DNA of 64,000 nucleotides from Neisseriaceae bacterium ESL0693 (GCA_029433475.1 JAQTIE010000009.1:1-64000), one strand, 5' to 3'. Positions 37,667 to 46,775 are shown, numbered from the stretch's first letter. The notes: generated from the sequence alone by a model not told the origin. Program-made: numbers and translations.

Positions 37667-37821
37667 TGATGCAACATCGTCGTCGTCTGCAAATTTTTCA
37701 GGCAGCCAAACGAGCTGCTTTCACTCATCAGCACCAGTTTGAAACCAAACCACAATTGCATGATGAAGAACATGATAAACTATTCATGATGTCAGACAAC
37801 CATAAGCAGTATCAGCAATAA
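37666..37821 (+). CDS. Small His/Gln-rich basic protein, 51 aa
   Basis: Below the size usually called, but an AAAGGA (37655-37660) stands at good spacing before ATG 37666, and the ORF ends shortly before a strong intrinsic terminator. The sequence (MMQHRRRLQIFQAAKRAAF and onward) has an arginine-rich N-terminus, several histidines and an acidic middle (HDEEHDK). There is no membrane segment. I do not recognise it. It is translationally linked to the preceding 29-aa ORF. Confidence 0.55.
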   Translation: MMQHRRRLQIFQAAKRAAFTHQHQFETKPQLHDEEHDKLFMMSDNHKQYQQ

Positions 37822-37858
37822 CGGAACTGATGCAATTACTGTTTAATTAATACCAGCA

Positions 37859-37893
37859 TAGCCCATTATGGTCATCATAACGGGCTATTTTTA
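37859..37893 (+). terminator. Terminator of the micro-ORF unit
   Basis: 12-nt arms (37859-37870 with 37876-37887) with one mismatch are followed by TTTTT. This marks the end of a short transcript carrying the two micro-ORFs. Confidence 0.85.
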
Positions 37894-38179
37894 TGGACAG
37901 ACAGTTTATCCGGTTTACTTACAATAAGGCTCAGGCATGAATGCTCCATTATGCCGGCTGCTGTTTCCAGATAATGAAGGTATTTATATTCTTTGAATTT
38001 ATGCAAACTCCTTGATTTATTTTCAGGCACAATACCAAATAAATACTTATATTTTCCCTAAATAGCCAGAATTGAATAATCTACTTATAAAATGGTTAAT
38101 TCATTGATCAACGATTGCATTTTCAATGCCGGCTGACAAAACATCAATGATATTTTCAGGTCATGCTATTCAGCATCAC

Positions 38180-38848
38180 CTAGAAATAGATAACCAGATC
38201 CAGTTTATTTCCCTGAGCGTCTACCAACACAGATAATCTGTTTTTGATTAAATCAAATTGGCACATCTCAGGTCTGAATTCATTAACCTTGCTCAATTCT
38301 GCTATTTTCTCTGACAACGTTCTGGCGTGAGCGTATTGCAATATTCTTTGTAGTATGGTGTTCACTGCTTTAAAGTATTTGTCTTCCAGTCTCTGATCTT
38401 TTCCTTGCTCGACTGCGGTTTTAATGTCAAATATCGGCGTATTGGGTTTACCATCAAACAGCATAATAATCCACATGATCGCGTTATATAATTGCCTTGT
38501 TTCAGGGTGCCAATGATTTTTATTACGTTCAACTATTCTGCCGGCAGAAACATCCATTATATCGCCTGTCTGTGTCTCAGGCCGTTTCGCTGACAATGGA
38601 TTAAACAAGGGCAATGGCGGTAAATGTAATAAATCCAGAAAATCCCGAGCTGCTGCGCTACCACACTGGATCACCTCCAATACATTGTCTAAATTATTTT
38701 TTGCTTTAAATACATAATAATTGTTTTCAATCACCTGACCAGCATCACTCCGTTTGGTTTGCCCGTTTAATAACGGTAGATGAGCCTCCGGTTTGACCCG
38801 ATAATGATCAACAATCCATTGTCTTTTGGCATGTCCTCTGCAATTCAT
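38180..38848 (-). CDS. Hypothetical protein, 222 aa
   Basis: I do not recognise this family. The start ATG 38848 has AAGGAT upstream, and codon use looks ordinary. The protein appears soluble, without a signal peptide, and mainly helical in the second half. It has a basic N-terminus (MNCRGHAKRQWIVDHY), a central segment LLHLPPLPLFNPLS near residue 75-88, and a Trp/Met-rich stretch (IMWIIMLF) near 125. It stands alone between the micro-ORF unit and rppH, flanked by AT-rich DNA, so it could be a recent acquisition. Confidence 0.65.
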   Translation of the reverse strand: MNCRGHAKRQWIVDHYRVKPEAHLPLLNGQTKRSDAGQVIENNYYVFKAKNNLDNVLEVIQCGSAAARDFLDLLHLPPLPLFNPLSAKRPETQTGDIMDVSAGRIVERNKNHWHPETRQLYNAIMWIIMLFDGKPNTPIFDIKTAVEQGKDQRLEDKYFKAVNTILQRILQYAHARTLSEKIAELSKVNEFRPEMCQFDLIKNRLSVLVDAQGNKLDLVIYF

Positions 38849-39324
38849 GTTTTATCCTTAATCAATAGCGTTTTAAAAAATAGTATAGATAATACTTTAA
38901 GAATTTATTTTAAAACCACTATTTATTGACTTATTGCTATTTTAAGCTGACAGGCCAGATTTTGCCCTACTACGCATGAGATGAATTTTACAGCCAATAT
39001 CATCGTAACCGATGTCGCCTTAACCACGTAAAATCCCGCTCATAAAACAAAGGCCGATGCAATAGCCATGTCTGATTTATTTCCAAATGACAAACCACAA
39101 ATCTGCCCCATTGCCCTGCCAATCAGCCATGCAGAAAGCCGTTGGCAAGTGATAAAATTTCAGGTTTTCTATCACCCATTTGCAGACTTGTTTTATTGTT
39201 ACCAGAATCACTTCGCTCACCTACTTATAGACTCATGTTATCTCAGACCAAATAAAGCCGGCCATAAACTGGTTTCAGGGCGCTATTTGTGCGAAAATTG
39301 TTTTTATTTTTCGGACGAATCACC
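38849..39324. other. Intergenic region before rppH
   Basis: About 475 bases holding divergent promoters. An 87-aa plus-strand frame at 39068-39331 overlaps the rppH start by a few bases but lacks a ribosome site, so it is not called. Nothing else is recognisable. Confidence 0.4.
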
Positions 39325-39828
39325 ATGTTAGACAGAGAGGGTTATCGTCCTAATGTTGGCATTATCATCACCAATGACCATAATAAAGTCTTCTGGGGTA
39401 AGCGCGTTAACGAGCATTCATGGCAATTTCCGCAAGGCGGCATTAAACCTGGCGAAAGCCCGGAAGCTGCCATGTATCGGGAATTAATGGAGGAAGTCGG
39501 TTTATTACCGCACCATGTTAAAATCCTCGGTCGTACGCGCGACTGGCTGCGTTATGATGTTCCTACCCACTGGATCAAGCGTGAATGGCGCGGTTCCTAT
39601 AAAGGTCAGAAACAAATATGGTACTTATTGCGTTTAACCGGACGTGAAAGCGATGTGCACTTACGAGCCACGCACCATCCGGAATTTGATGCCTGGCGAT
39701 GGCACCAATATTGGGCACCTATTGATGAAGTGATTGATTTCAAGCGAGAAGTTTATATGGCGGCACTGCAAGAATTGGCCGGTCATTTAACCGGTCTGTC
39801 TTCATGGTCTGATGAAAGACAGCGCTGA
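39325..39828 (+). CDS. rppH: RNA pyrophosphohydrolase
   Basis: Removes pyrophosphate from the 5' end of triphosphorylated mRNAs, triggering decay by RNase E. The 167-aa Nudix protein has the Nudix box at residues 38-60 ([17 protein letters not shown] through MEEVGL), the N-terminal [15 protein letters not shown] and the [17 protein letters not shown] segment of RppH. The start at 39325 matches the family; the frame runs upstream to 39289 without homology. Confidence 0.97.
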   Translation: MLDREGYRPNVGIIITNDHNKVFWGKRVNEHSWQFPQGGIKPGESPEAAMYRELMEEVGLLPHHVKILGRTRDWLRYDVPTHWIKREWRGSYKGQKQIWYLLRLTGRESDVHLRATHHPEFDAWRWHQYWAPIDEVIDFKREVYMAALQELAGHLTGLSSWSDERQR

Positions 39829-39949
39829 AGCTGACACACTTTTCCCGTAATACAACCTGTAACCTTCGCACCACCCGGGCAGATCACCGAAACAGGATTT
39901 TTCTGACGATCTGCTTATTTTTGTTTTATTTTGACTGATATTTTTATTT

Positions 39950-41932
39950 ATGGCTACTCAAACTCTTTACAATGAATCCAGTGTTACGGTACTGAAAGGC
40001 CTTGAGCCCGTTAAAGAACGGCCAGGCATGTATACCCATACCGAAAGTCCGACACACATTATTCAGGAAGTCATAGATAATGCGGCGGATGAAGCGTTGG
40101 GCGGATACGCCGATACCATTGAAGTCATACTGCATGATGATGGCTCTGTGACAGTGCGTGATAATGGTCGCGGTATTCCTACCGGCCTGCACCCGACAGA
40201 ACAGGTACCCGTGATTGAATTGGTATTTACCCAACTCCATGCCGGCGGTAAATTTAATAAAAAAAGCGGTGATGGCGCTTATGCATTCTCCGGTGGCTTA
40301 CATGGCGTCGGAATTTCTGTCACTAATGCCTTATCCAAACGCATCGAAGTCAGCGTAAAACGTCAGGGTAAAATTCATCGCATCGTTTTTACTGATAGCG
40401 TGGTGACCGAACCACTGCATATTACCGGCCAATGCAACATAAAAGACAGTGGCACAGAAATCCGTATCTGGCCAGACAAACGCTATTTTGATTCCGATCA
40501 CTACAATCTGCCCGAACTGGAACGCAATTTACGCGCCAAAGCAGTTTTACTGCCCGGGGTTAACGTTTCCCTAAGCCGCGAATTGCGGCAGGCGCCACCC
40601 CAGATACAGCACTGGCACTATCCGGAAGGCCTGAAAAGCTACCTACAGGATTTATTGCCGGACACGGAAACGGCATTGCCTGTCTTTACCAGTGAAAACT
40701 ATATTGATGAAGAGCAGGAAAGCGATTTTAATGTCGGCGAAGGTGCCGCTTTTGCCCTCACCTGGCTGGAAGAAGGCAGCATCAATAGCGAAAGCTACGT
40801 TAATCTAATCCCCACTCCTTTAGGCGGCAGACATGAAGCAGGCTTAAAGCAGGCTTTATTTCATGCCGTCAATAATTTCATCAGTCATCATGGCTTATTA
40901 CCACGCGGCGTGAAAATCCAGCCAGACGATGTATTTTCACGCGTAGTATTTGTATTATCCGCCCGCATTCTGGATCCTCAGTTTCAGGGACAAACCAAAG
41001 ACAAACTCACCAACCGCGATGCACTCAAACTGGTAGCACATGTCTGTACTGATCCTATTGAACTGTGGTTAAACCAGAATGTGGAAATAGGTAAAAAAAT
41101 TGCCGAACTGGCCATTCGGCAAGCACAAAACCGCATGCGTTCCACCAAAAAAATAGAACGAAAAAAAAGCTCGGGTGTGGCCGTTTTACCCGGTAAACTG
41201 ACCGATTGTGAAAGTGAAGACATTCGGGAAAATGAACTATTTCTGGTAGAAGGCGATTCTGCCGGCGGTTCAGCCAAACTGGCGCGAGATAAAACCACGC
41301 AGGCCATTCTGCCTTTACGCGGTAAAGTATTAAACAGTTTTGAAACCCATCAGGATCAACTTTTTGGCAATGCCGAGATTCATGATATTGCTGTAGCCAT
41401 TGGTGTTGACCCCCATCACGCACAGGATAAGCCAGACTTATCCGGTTTACGCTATGGCAAAATCGCTATTTTGTCTGACGCTGATGTAGATGGTTCACAC
41501 ATCCAGGTTTTACTGCTTACTCTGTTTTTCCGGCATTTCCCCAGGTTAATTACTGAAGGTCATATTTACGTGGCGCAACCACCCCTCTTCCGTGTAGACG
41601 TCAATGCCAGAGGCAAGAAAAAACCCGCGCGTAAACTCTATGCGCAGGATGAAGAGGAATTAAACCGGATTCTAGACAGACTACGCAAAGAAGGTCTGTC
41701 TGAAAACCAATATGCCATCAGTCGTTTCAAAGGTTTGGGCGAGATGAATCCCGAACAATTAAAAGACACCACCATGCAGCCTGATACCAGACGCTTATTA
41801 CAAGTGTGTATTCCTGAAGGGGAAAATCACACCACAGCAGATATTTTCTTACGTCTGATGGGTAAAGGCGAGGCCTCTGCCCGGCGCGCATGGATGGAAA
41901 GAGAAGGCGATAAAGCGCAGACAGACATCTGA
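39950..41932 (+). CDS. parE: DNA topoisomerase IV subunit B
   Basis: ATPase subunit of topoisomerase IV, which decatenates chromosomes with ParC. The 660-aa product has the GHKL ATPase (EVIDNAADEALGGYAD, DNGRGIPTG, GGLHGVGISVTNALS), the transducer with QTK lysine (QGQTKDKL), and the TOPRIM domain (VEGDSAGGSAK, SDADVDGSHIQ). The ParE-type C-terminus (RFKGLGEMNPEQLKDTTM) is intact. ParE rather than GyrB is favoured by the compact length and lack of the GyrB insert. The ribosome site is weak. parC is not in the window. Confidence 0.95.
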   Translation: MATQTLYNESSVTVLKGLEPVKERPGMYTHTESPTHIIQEVIDNAADEALGGYADTIEVILHDDGSVTVRDNGRGIPTGLHPTEQVPVIELVFTQLHAGGKFNKKSGDGAYAFSGGLHGVGISVTNALSKRIEVSVKRQGKIHRIVFTDSVVTEPLHITGQCNIKDSGTEIRIWPDKRYFDSDHYNLPELERNLRAKAVLLPGVNVSLSRELRQAPPQIQHWHYPEGLKSYLQDLLPDTETALPVFTSENYIDEEQESDFNVGEGAAFALTWLEEGSINSESYVNLIPTPLGGRHEAGLKQALFHAVNNFISHHGLLPRGVKIQPDDVFSRVVFVLSARILDPQFQGQTKDKLTNRDALKLVAHVCTDPIELWLNQNVEIGKKIAELAIRQAQNRMRSTKKIERKKSSGVAVLPGKLTDCESEDIRENELFLVEGDSAGGSAKLARDKTTQAILPLRGKVLNSFETHQDQLFGNAEIHDIAVAIGVDPHHAQDKPDLSGLRYGKIAILSDADVDGSHIQVLLLTLFFRHFPRLITEGHIYVAQPPLFRVDVNARGKKKPARKLYAQDEEELNRILDRLRKEGLSENQYAISRFKGLGEMNPEQLKDTTMQPDTRRLLQVCIPEGENHTTADIFLRLMGKGEASARRAWMEREGDKAQTDI

Positions 41933-42251
41933 CAAAGGTTTACAAATTTTGTGTTAGACATCCTGTCTAGCCAAATTCAGATTAAATTGCTATGCAAAAA
42001 GCGTAAAATTTTGTACGATTGTTTTTATTTACACAAGATTACATTTAGTTTAAAATGCCCTATCCGGTTATTTCTGGGTTACGTATTTATCTTTGATCAG
42101 GTACGCCCAAGATATATAAGGATATTATTTGATCTTAGTCAAATTTTATTAAAATAATGTATATGTAAAACATAATATTCATTTTTTTGCATATTTTCTT
42201 ATATATACTTATAATTGTGGCTAATCTATATTGTTTATTGAGACCAAAAAT
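41933..42251. other. AT-rich promoter region of the roadblock operon
   Basis: About 320 bases with no gene. It contains the FNR-like site listed separately and several TATAAT-like stretches between 42190 and 42230. A 68-aa frame here is not credible. Confidence 0.45.
42129..42142. promoter_or_regulatory. FNR-like inverted repeat upstream of the roadblock operon
   Basis: TTGAT-CTTA-GTCAA differs from the FNR consensus TTGAT-N4-ATCAA at one position and extends to TTTGA...TCAAA. It lies about 110 bases before the first start codon. Confidence 0.4.
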
Positions 42252-42614
42252 ATGAAATACGATTTTATTCAAGATATACTGAAAACTTTAAACAGCACAC
42301 CAGATATCACGTCTTCAGCTGTTATTTCTACTGACGGCCTGCCGATTGCCTCTGCTTTACAAAGCGGTATGGATGAAGACCGTATCGGTGCCATGGCTGC
42401 TGCCTTGCTTTCTTTGGGTAACCGTTCAGCCAAAGAAGTTTTACAAGGTGACCTCGATCATACGATTATTCATACCGATAAAGGTTACATGTTGTTGTTC
42501 CAGGCAACTGAAGCAATTTTACTCACCATCACTACTACTCACGAAGCCAAACTGGGTCTGATTTTATTTGAAGCCAAACGTGCCTTGAAAGAATTAGCCG
42601 ACCATTTTGCCTAA
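42252..42614 (+). CDS. Roadblock/LC7-domain protein
   Basis: A 120-aa single-domain protein of the roadblock/LC7 (MglB-like) fold: helix, then AVISTDGLPIASAL, the helix GAMAAALLSLGNRSA, paired strands HTIIHTDKGYMLLFQA and ILLTITT, and a C-terminal helix. Such proteins dimerise and often regulate Ras-like GTPases (MglB on MglA) or polarity and motility. No GTPase gene is adjacent. The ATG at 42252 fits the domain start; a TTG at 42231 is in frame. First gene of a three-gene unit with a PAS protein and a binding-protein-fold protein. Confidence 0.88.
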   Translation: MKYDFIQDILKTLNSTPDITSSAVISTDGLPIASALQSGMDEDRIGAMAAALLSLGNRSAKEVLQGDLDHTIIHTDKGYMLLFQATEAILLTITTTHEAKLGLILFEAKRALKELADHFA

Positions 42615-42638
42615 CATAAACAGAAAGTTTATTTTAAA

Positions 42639-42656
42639 TATCCTAATTTTAGGATA
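42639..42656. promoter_or_regulatory. Perfect 18-bp palindrome between roadblock and PAS genes
   Basis: TATCCTAA (42639-42646) and TTAGGATA (42649-42656) form an 8-bp stem with a 2-base loop in the 135-base gap. There is no T-run, so an operator or RNA-processing/stability element is likelier than a terminator. Confidence 0.45.
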
Positions 42657-42749
42657 GAGTTTATGTTGGTTGTTGTGTATGTAAATAAAGTAAATATCAT
42701 TAGTATGAATTAATGATATTTCTTCTTAGTCTTATTTGATAGGGAAAGA

Positions 42750-43256
42750 ATGATGGATATGAGCGCTTGGATTCAACCCAAACCTGCTGGTGAATCAGTT
42801 GAAAGAAAGATCAAACATTACCAGCAGGATGGAGAAACAACAGTATATGATACCGATATTGAGTTTCCATATCCCGATGGCTCCCTGATTGTTTCCCGTA
42901 CTGATTTAAATGGTATCATCACTCATGCCAACGACGTATTTGTTGAAATCAGTGGCTGGACTCGCGATGAAATCATTGGTGCTCCTCATTGCATACTGCG
43001 TCATCCCGATATGCCTAAAGCTGCTTTTACTGATATGTGGGAAACGTTGAAAAGGGGTGAACGCTGGTATGGTTACGTCAAGAATTTACGTAAAGACGGC
43101 GGTTATTATTGGGTATATGCTACTGTAATTCCCAATTTTCGCAAAGGCCAAGTAATTGGATATAGTTCAATTCGCCGCAAACCTGCGCGCCAACGTATTG
43201 ATGAAATAATTGAATTATATTCTTCAATGTTAACAAAAGAACAAGAAGGAAAATAA
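42750..43256 (+). CDS. PAS-domain sensor protein (Aer-like PAS), stand-alone
   Basis: A 168-aa protein whose centre (about residues 40-145) is a PAS domain of the Aer/chemoreceptor type: LIVSRTDLNGIITHANDVFVE, SGWTRDEIIGAPHCILRHPDMP, WYGYVKNLRKDGGYYWV. In Aer this domain holds FAD and senses redox. There is no attached output domain, HAMP or membrane segment; residues 146-168 form a short charged helix. The ribosome site is GGGAAAG before the ATGs at 42750/42753. It is followed after three bases by the binding-fold gene, so they are co-translated. Confidence 0.87.
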   Translation: MMDMSAWIQPKPAGESVERKIKHYQQDGETTVYDTDIEFPYPDGSLIVSRTDLNGIITHANDVFVEISGWTRDEIIGAPHCILRHPDMPKAAFTDMWETLKRGERWYGYVKNLRKDGGYYWVYATVIPNFRKGQVIGYSSIRRKPARQRIDEIIELYSSMLTKEQEGK

Positions 43257-43259
43257 TAA

Positions 43260-44003
43260 ATGATTAGTTTAATGGTGGTACCAGACTACATGCCGGATCA
43301 GTTTAGTACTTGGTACATGCTCAATAACTATTTGCAGAAAAAGAGTGGGCAAAATATTTCCATTATTATGCCATCTTCATTTGAAGAAGTAGATGCACAA
43401 CAAAAAAAGGAAAAAGTTTCATTACTTTACCTTAATCCGTTTTATGCAGGCACTTATGTCCATGATCAGGGCTATCTGCCTTTGGTACGTCCCAAAAACA
43501 AATTTGATGAAGTAATGATTGTAACCGCGGCTACTTCTCCTCTGGAAAGCATTGAAGAATTGTCTGGCGATGTGACCATAGCTCTGTCTCTTAATGAAGA
43601 TACCAACTATATCGGTTTGCGTTTGCTGGATTCTGCCAACCTCAGTGATGATCAAATTATCACCGATAAGAAAGATAATTTCTTAATGGTAGCCTCAAGT
43701 GTCATTCGTCAATCGGCTACTATCGGAGTGATTCAGAAAGATGTATTTGAAAAATTCAACGACATCACTAAAAATCAGCTGAAAGTCTTGCTGAAAAGCC
43801 GTATCCGTGAGGTATCGCATGTCATGGTTTATGATCCCAGCCAGATCAGTGATGTCGCACCATTAAAAGAAGCACTCATCGGCATGTATAATGACGAAAG
43901 TGGTAAAAGTATTCTTAAAAGCCTGGATTTCCCTGAAGGTTTCGAAGAATTAAATGAAGAAACAATGGAATTTATGATTGATATCGTAGATACCATGAGA
44001 TAA
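43260..44003 (+). CDS. Cytoplasmic periplasmic-binding-protein-fold (PhnD-like) protein
   Basis: A 247-aa protein resembling type 2 periplasmic binding proteins of the phosphonate/phosphate (PhnD) group. It has an N-terminal strand ISLMVVPDYMP, SLLYLNPFYAG (ligand-loop region), LVRPKNKFDEVMIVTAA, SIEELSGDVTIALS and a C-terminal helical segment. It lacks a signal peptide or lipobox and no ABC transporter genes lie nearby, so it probably works in the cytoplasm as a ligand-binding or scaffolding component. AAGGA precedes ATG 43260. It is the last gene of the unit and ends at a strong terminator. Confidence 0.78.
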   Translation: MISLMVVPDYMPDQFSTWYMLNNYLQKKSGQNISIIMPSSFEEVDAQQKKEKVSLLYLNPFYAGTYVHDQGYLPLVRPKNKFDEVMIVTAATSPLESIEELSGDVTIALSLNEDTNYIGLRLLDSANLSDDQIITDKKDNFLMVASSVIRQSATIGVIQKDVFEKFNDITKNQLKVLLKSRIREVSHVMVYDPSQISDVAPLKEALIGMYNDESGKSILKSLDFPEGFEELNEETMEFMIDIVDTMR

Positions 44004-44619
44004 GCTATTTAAGATTTAGCATAACTGAATAATTTAATATATTAATACATCGTAAGATTGTTCAGTTAATGATTTTATATTTTTAGCATAAAATATCAGT
44101 CTTATTTTTTAAATTAATTTCATTACTTAATCAGTTAAAGTCTTAATACGTTCTTTTCAGGCTAATATTTTATTAAGTTAAAATATTAGCCTTTTTATTT
44201 ATACCAATATCATAAATATATATTTGTATTGCGCTACATACTAACTTAGCATAATTATATTATGCTGTTACTATATTTAAACCCCACATATATAATAAAT
44301 ATGAATGGTATTTCATCTGTATCCGCCCGTTTAGTTCAATCAACACCTCACTGATATATAAAATTTTTAGTTATACATCATTATTTCTATTGTTCAATTA
44401 TATCTGGCATGATCCTTACTGAGATGCTGGCAACCATTTAATTTGATTAATATATCCAGATTAATAGTTTTGTATGCAAAAATCATTTTTATTTATAAAC
44501 AGCCCTTTTCATCATGAAATTAATATAAGGCAAACTGCCATCAATCAGTGTCGATGTAATTAACCATTTTTAAAACCATGCTTCTGCTATAATAAAATCG
44601 CTTGTAACATTTTCCATGA
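44004..44619. other. AT-rich intergenic region
   Basis: About 615 bases. It contains the operon terminator at 44159-44198. The remainder is low-complexity AT-rich sequence with no recognisable gene or RNA, and should hold the promoter of the DHA2 transporter. Confidence 0.45.
44159..44198 (+). terminator. Terminator of the roadblock/PAS/binding-protein operon
   Basis: A 14-bp perfect stem (44159-44172 with 44179-44192) is followed by a T-rich tail. Confidence 0.9.
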
Positions 44620-46038
44620 ATGCTTATGACCCCTGCGCCTGCCATCAAAACCTCGCCATTTTTACCTGTCTTATTAGCTATTGCCATTTTTATGCAACAG
44701 CTTGACTCGACTATTCTGAATACTGCGTTACCTGCCATGGCCAAGGATTTAGGCGAATCGCCTTTGAATATGCAATCTACTATCATTGCCTATGCCCTTA
44801 CTCTGGCCATCATGATGCCTTTATCCGGCTTTCTGTCTGATCGGATTGGTACCCGTTATTTATTCATGAGTTCATTGGTTATTTTTGTTCTGGGTTCATT
44901 ATTATGTGCCGTGGCCAGTAATTTACATTTGTTGATTATCGCCAGAATTATCCAAGGAATTGGCGGTGCCATGTTAACACCTGTAGCCAGACTGACCATG
45001 GTTCAGGCCTATGACCGCTCCCGCTTGATTACCATCATGAATTACGCTTTAATGCCGGCACTGATCGGGCCGGTATTGGGGCCGATTGTAGGTGGTTATC
45101 TGGTTGATTATGCCAGCTGGCACTGGATTTTTCTGTTAAATCTGCCCATCGGCCTGATTGGTTTAGTGGCTACATGGTATCTGATGCCAAATTTCAGTCA
45201 GAAAGTAGATCATTTTGATGGTGTGGGCTTTGCCTTGTTTGCTATGTCGGCCTTCTGCCTGAGTCTGGCTTTTGAAACCATGTCACATCCCACCAGCTTA
45301 TTATTCAGTTTATTAATGATTTTTGCCGGCATCATGGCCATGACCACATACATTATCCATGCGCGCCATGCCGGCAATCATGCCCTGTATCCGGCCAGTT
45401 TACTGGCTGTACGCACATTCAGATTGGGACTGGCTGGTAATCTGGTCAGCCGGTTGGGCATGAGTTCGCTACCTTTATTGCTGCCTTTATTGTTTCAAGT
45501 AGCCTTTGGTTTTAGTGCAGTTAATGCCGGCTGGCTATTGATGCCGATCGCGATTGCAGCCATTGTTGCCAAGCCTGTTCTAAAACCGGTAATGCAGCGT
45601 TTTGGCTACCGCCGGACATTAACCATGAATACCCGCATTATCGGAATCCTGATCCTGTCACTGGCATTGGTCAGCCCGAACACACCGCAATGGTTATTAT
45701 TGCTGCAATTATTTATTCTGGGTGCTGCCAATTCATTACAATTTACCGGTATGAATACTATTACACTCGCCGATTTACGCCCTACTCAGGCCAGTAGTGG
45801 TACCAGCCTGATGGGTGTTAATCAGCAACTGGCACTCAGCTTTGGTATTGCTATTGGCGCCCTCTTATTACAAAATCTCAGTCGCACCCATTTTGTAGGT
45901 ACCAATATCAGCCTGGCATTCCGTATCACTTTTGTGGTCCTGGGAACATTTACCTTTGCCTCCAGCTGGATTTTTGCACGGCTGCACCCCATGGATGGTG
46001 ATAACCTTTTGCCGCAGCGAAAAAAGCCTACTGACTGA
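44620..46038 (+). CDS. MFS drug exporter, DHA2 (14-TM) family
   Basis: A 472-aa inner-membrane proton-antiport exporter, predicted to have 14 transmembrane helices. Visible are the DHA2 motif in TM1 (MQQLDSTILNTALPAMAKDL), motif A (GFLSDRIGTRYLF) and motif C-like (ALIGPVLGPIVGGYL). Its closest known types are MdtD/HsrA-like single-component pumps; no membrane-fusion partner is adjacent. The substrate is unknown. ATG 44620 is used, with 44626 as an alternative. Confidence 0.9.
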   Translation: MLMTPAPAIKTSPFLPVLLAIAIFMQQLDSTILNTALPAMAKDLGESPLNMQSTIIAYALTLAIMMPLSGFLSDRIGTRYLFMSSLVIFVLGSLLCAVASNLHLLIIARIIQGIGGAMLTPVARLTMVQAYDRSRLITIMNYALMPALIGPVLGPIVGGYLVDYASWHWIFLLNLPIGLIGLVATWYLMPNFSQKVDHFDGVGFALFAMSAFCLSLAFETMSHPTSLLFSLLMIFAGIMAMTTYIIHARHAGNHALYPASLLAVRTFRLGLAGNLVSRLGMSSLPLLLPLLFQVAFGFSAVNAGWLLMPIAIAAIVAKPVLKPVMQRFGYRRTLTMNTRIIGILILSLALVSPNTPQWLLLLQLFILGAANSLQFTGMNTITLADLRPTQASSGTSLMGVNQQLALSFGIAIGALLLQNLSRTHFVGTNISLAFRITFVVLGTFTFASSWIFARLHPMDGDNLLPQRKKPTD

Positions 46039-46178
46039 TCCGGCATTACCGATACTTCATTTCGCTTTCAAATATAAACGATGATATAAATTACCATTGT
46101 TTTTACTGATAGATCATGGCCGTAAGACAGTTATACTATCTTAACGTCAGTTTTTCACAAAACGATAAGGATACCTAC

Positions 46179-46760
46179 ATGAGTAAAATCTTAATCATCA
46201 ACGGGGGCAAAAAATTTGCCCATTCCAATGGACAATTGAATGAAACCCTGACAGAGGCAGCAGATAATTTTCTGCGTGGCAATAATCATGATGTGCGTGT
46301 GGTCTATGCAGACAGTGATTATGATACCAAAACCCAAGTCGGTAATTTTGTCTGGGCAGATATCATCATCTGGCAGATGCCTGGCTGGTGGATGGGTACT
46401 CCGTGGACAGTAAAAAAATACATAGATGAGGTATTTACCGAAGGACACGGTACTTTATACGCCAGTGATGGGCGTACCCGCAGTGACAGCAGTAAAAAAT
46501 ACGGCTCAGGCGGTTTGTTGAATAGCAAAAAATACATGCTTTCACTCACATGGAATGCACCATTGGAAGCATTCACTGATCAGGAGCAATTTTTTCATGG
46601 CGCTGGCGTTGATGGCGTGTATTTGTGGTTTCACAAAGCCAATCAGTTTTTAGGCATGCAGCCTCTGCCCACATTTATTGCCACAGATGTCATCAAAGCG
46701 CCGGATGTGCCGCGCTATGTTGCTGAATATCGCCAGCATTTAAGCAAAATATTAGGCTGA
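46179..46760 (+). CDS. mdaB: NAD(P)H:quinone oxidoreductase MdaB
   Basis: A flavodoxin-fold FAD enzyme that reduces quinones by two electrons, protecting against oxidative stress. The 193-aa product matches E. coli MdaB throughout: KILIINGGKKFAHSNGQLN, IIWQMPGWWMGTPWTVKKYI, FTEGHGTLYASDGRTRSD and FFHGAGVDGVYLWFHKANQF. The start at 46179 has AAGGA upstream and is the family start; the frame runs upstream to 46116. It follows the DHA2 gene by 140 bases and may be independent. Confidence 0.97.
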   Translation: MSKILIINGGKKFAHSNGQLNETLTEAADNFLRGNNHDVRVVYADSDYDTKTQVGNFVWADIIIWQMPGWWMGTPWTVKKYIDEVFTEGHGTLYASDGRTRSDSSKKYGSGGLLNSKKYMLSLTWNAPLEAFTDQEQFFHGAGVDGVYLWFHKANQFLGMQPLPTFIATDVIKAPDVPRYVAEYRQHLSKILG

Positions 46761-46775
46761 ATTCAACTCTAATTT

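Noticed and set aside
39068-39331. 87-aa plus-strand ORF overlapping the rppH start
   Set aside because: No ribosome site, unusual Cys/Phe/Tyr composition and no recognisable family; more likely upstream non-coding sequence.
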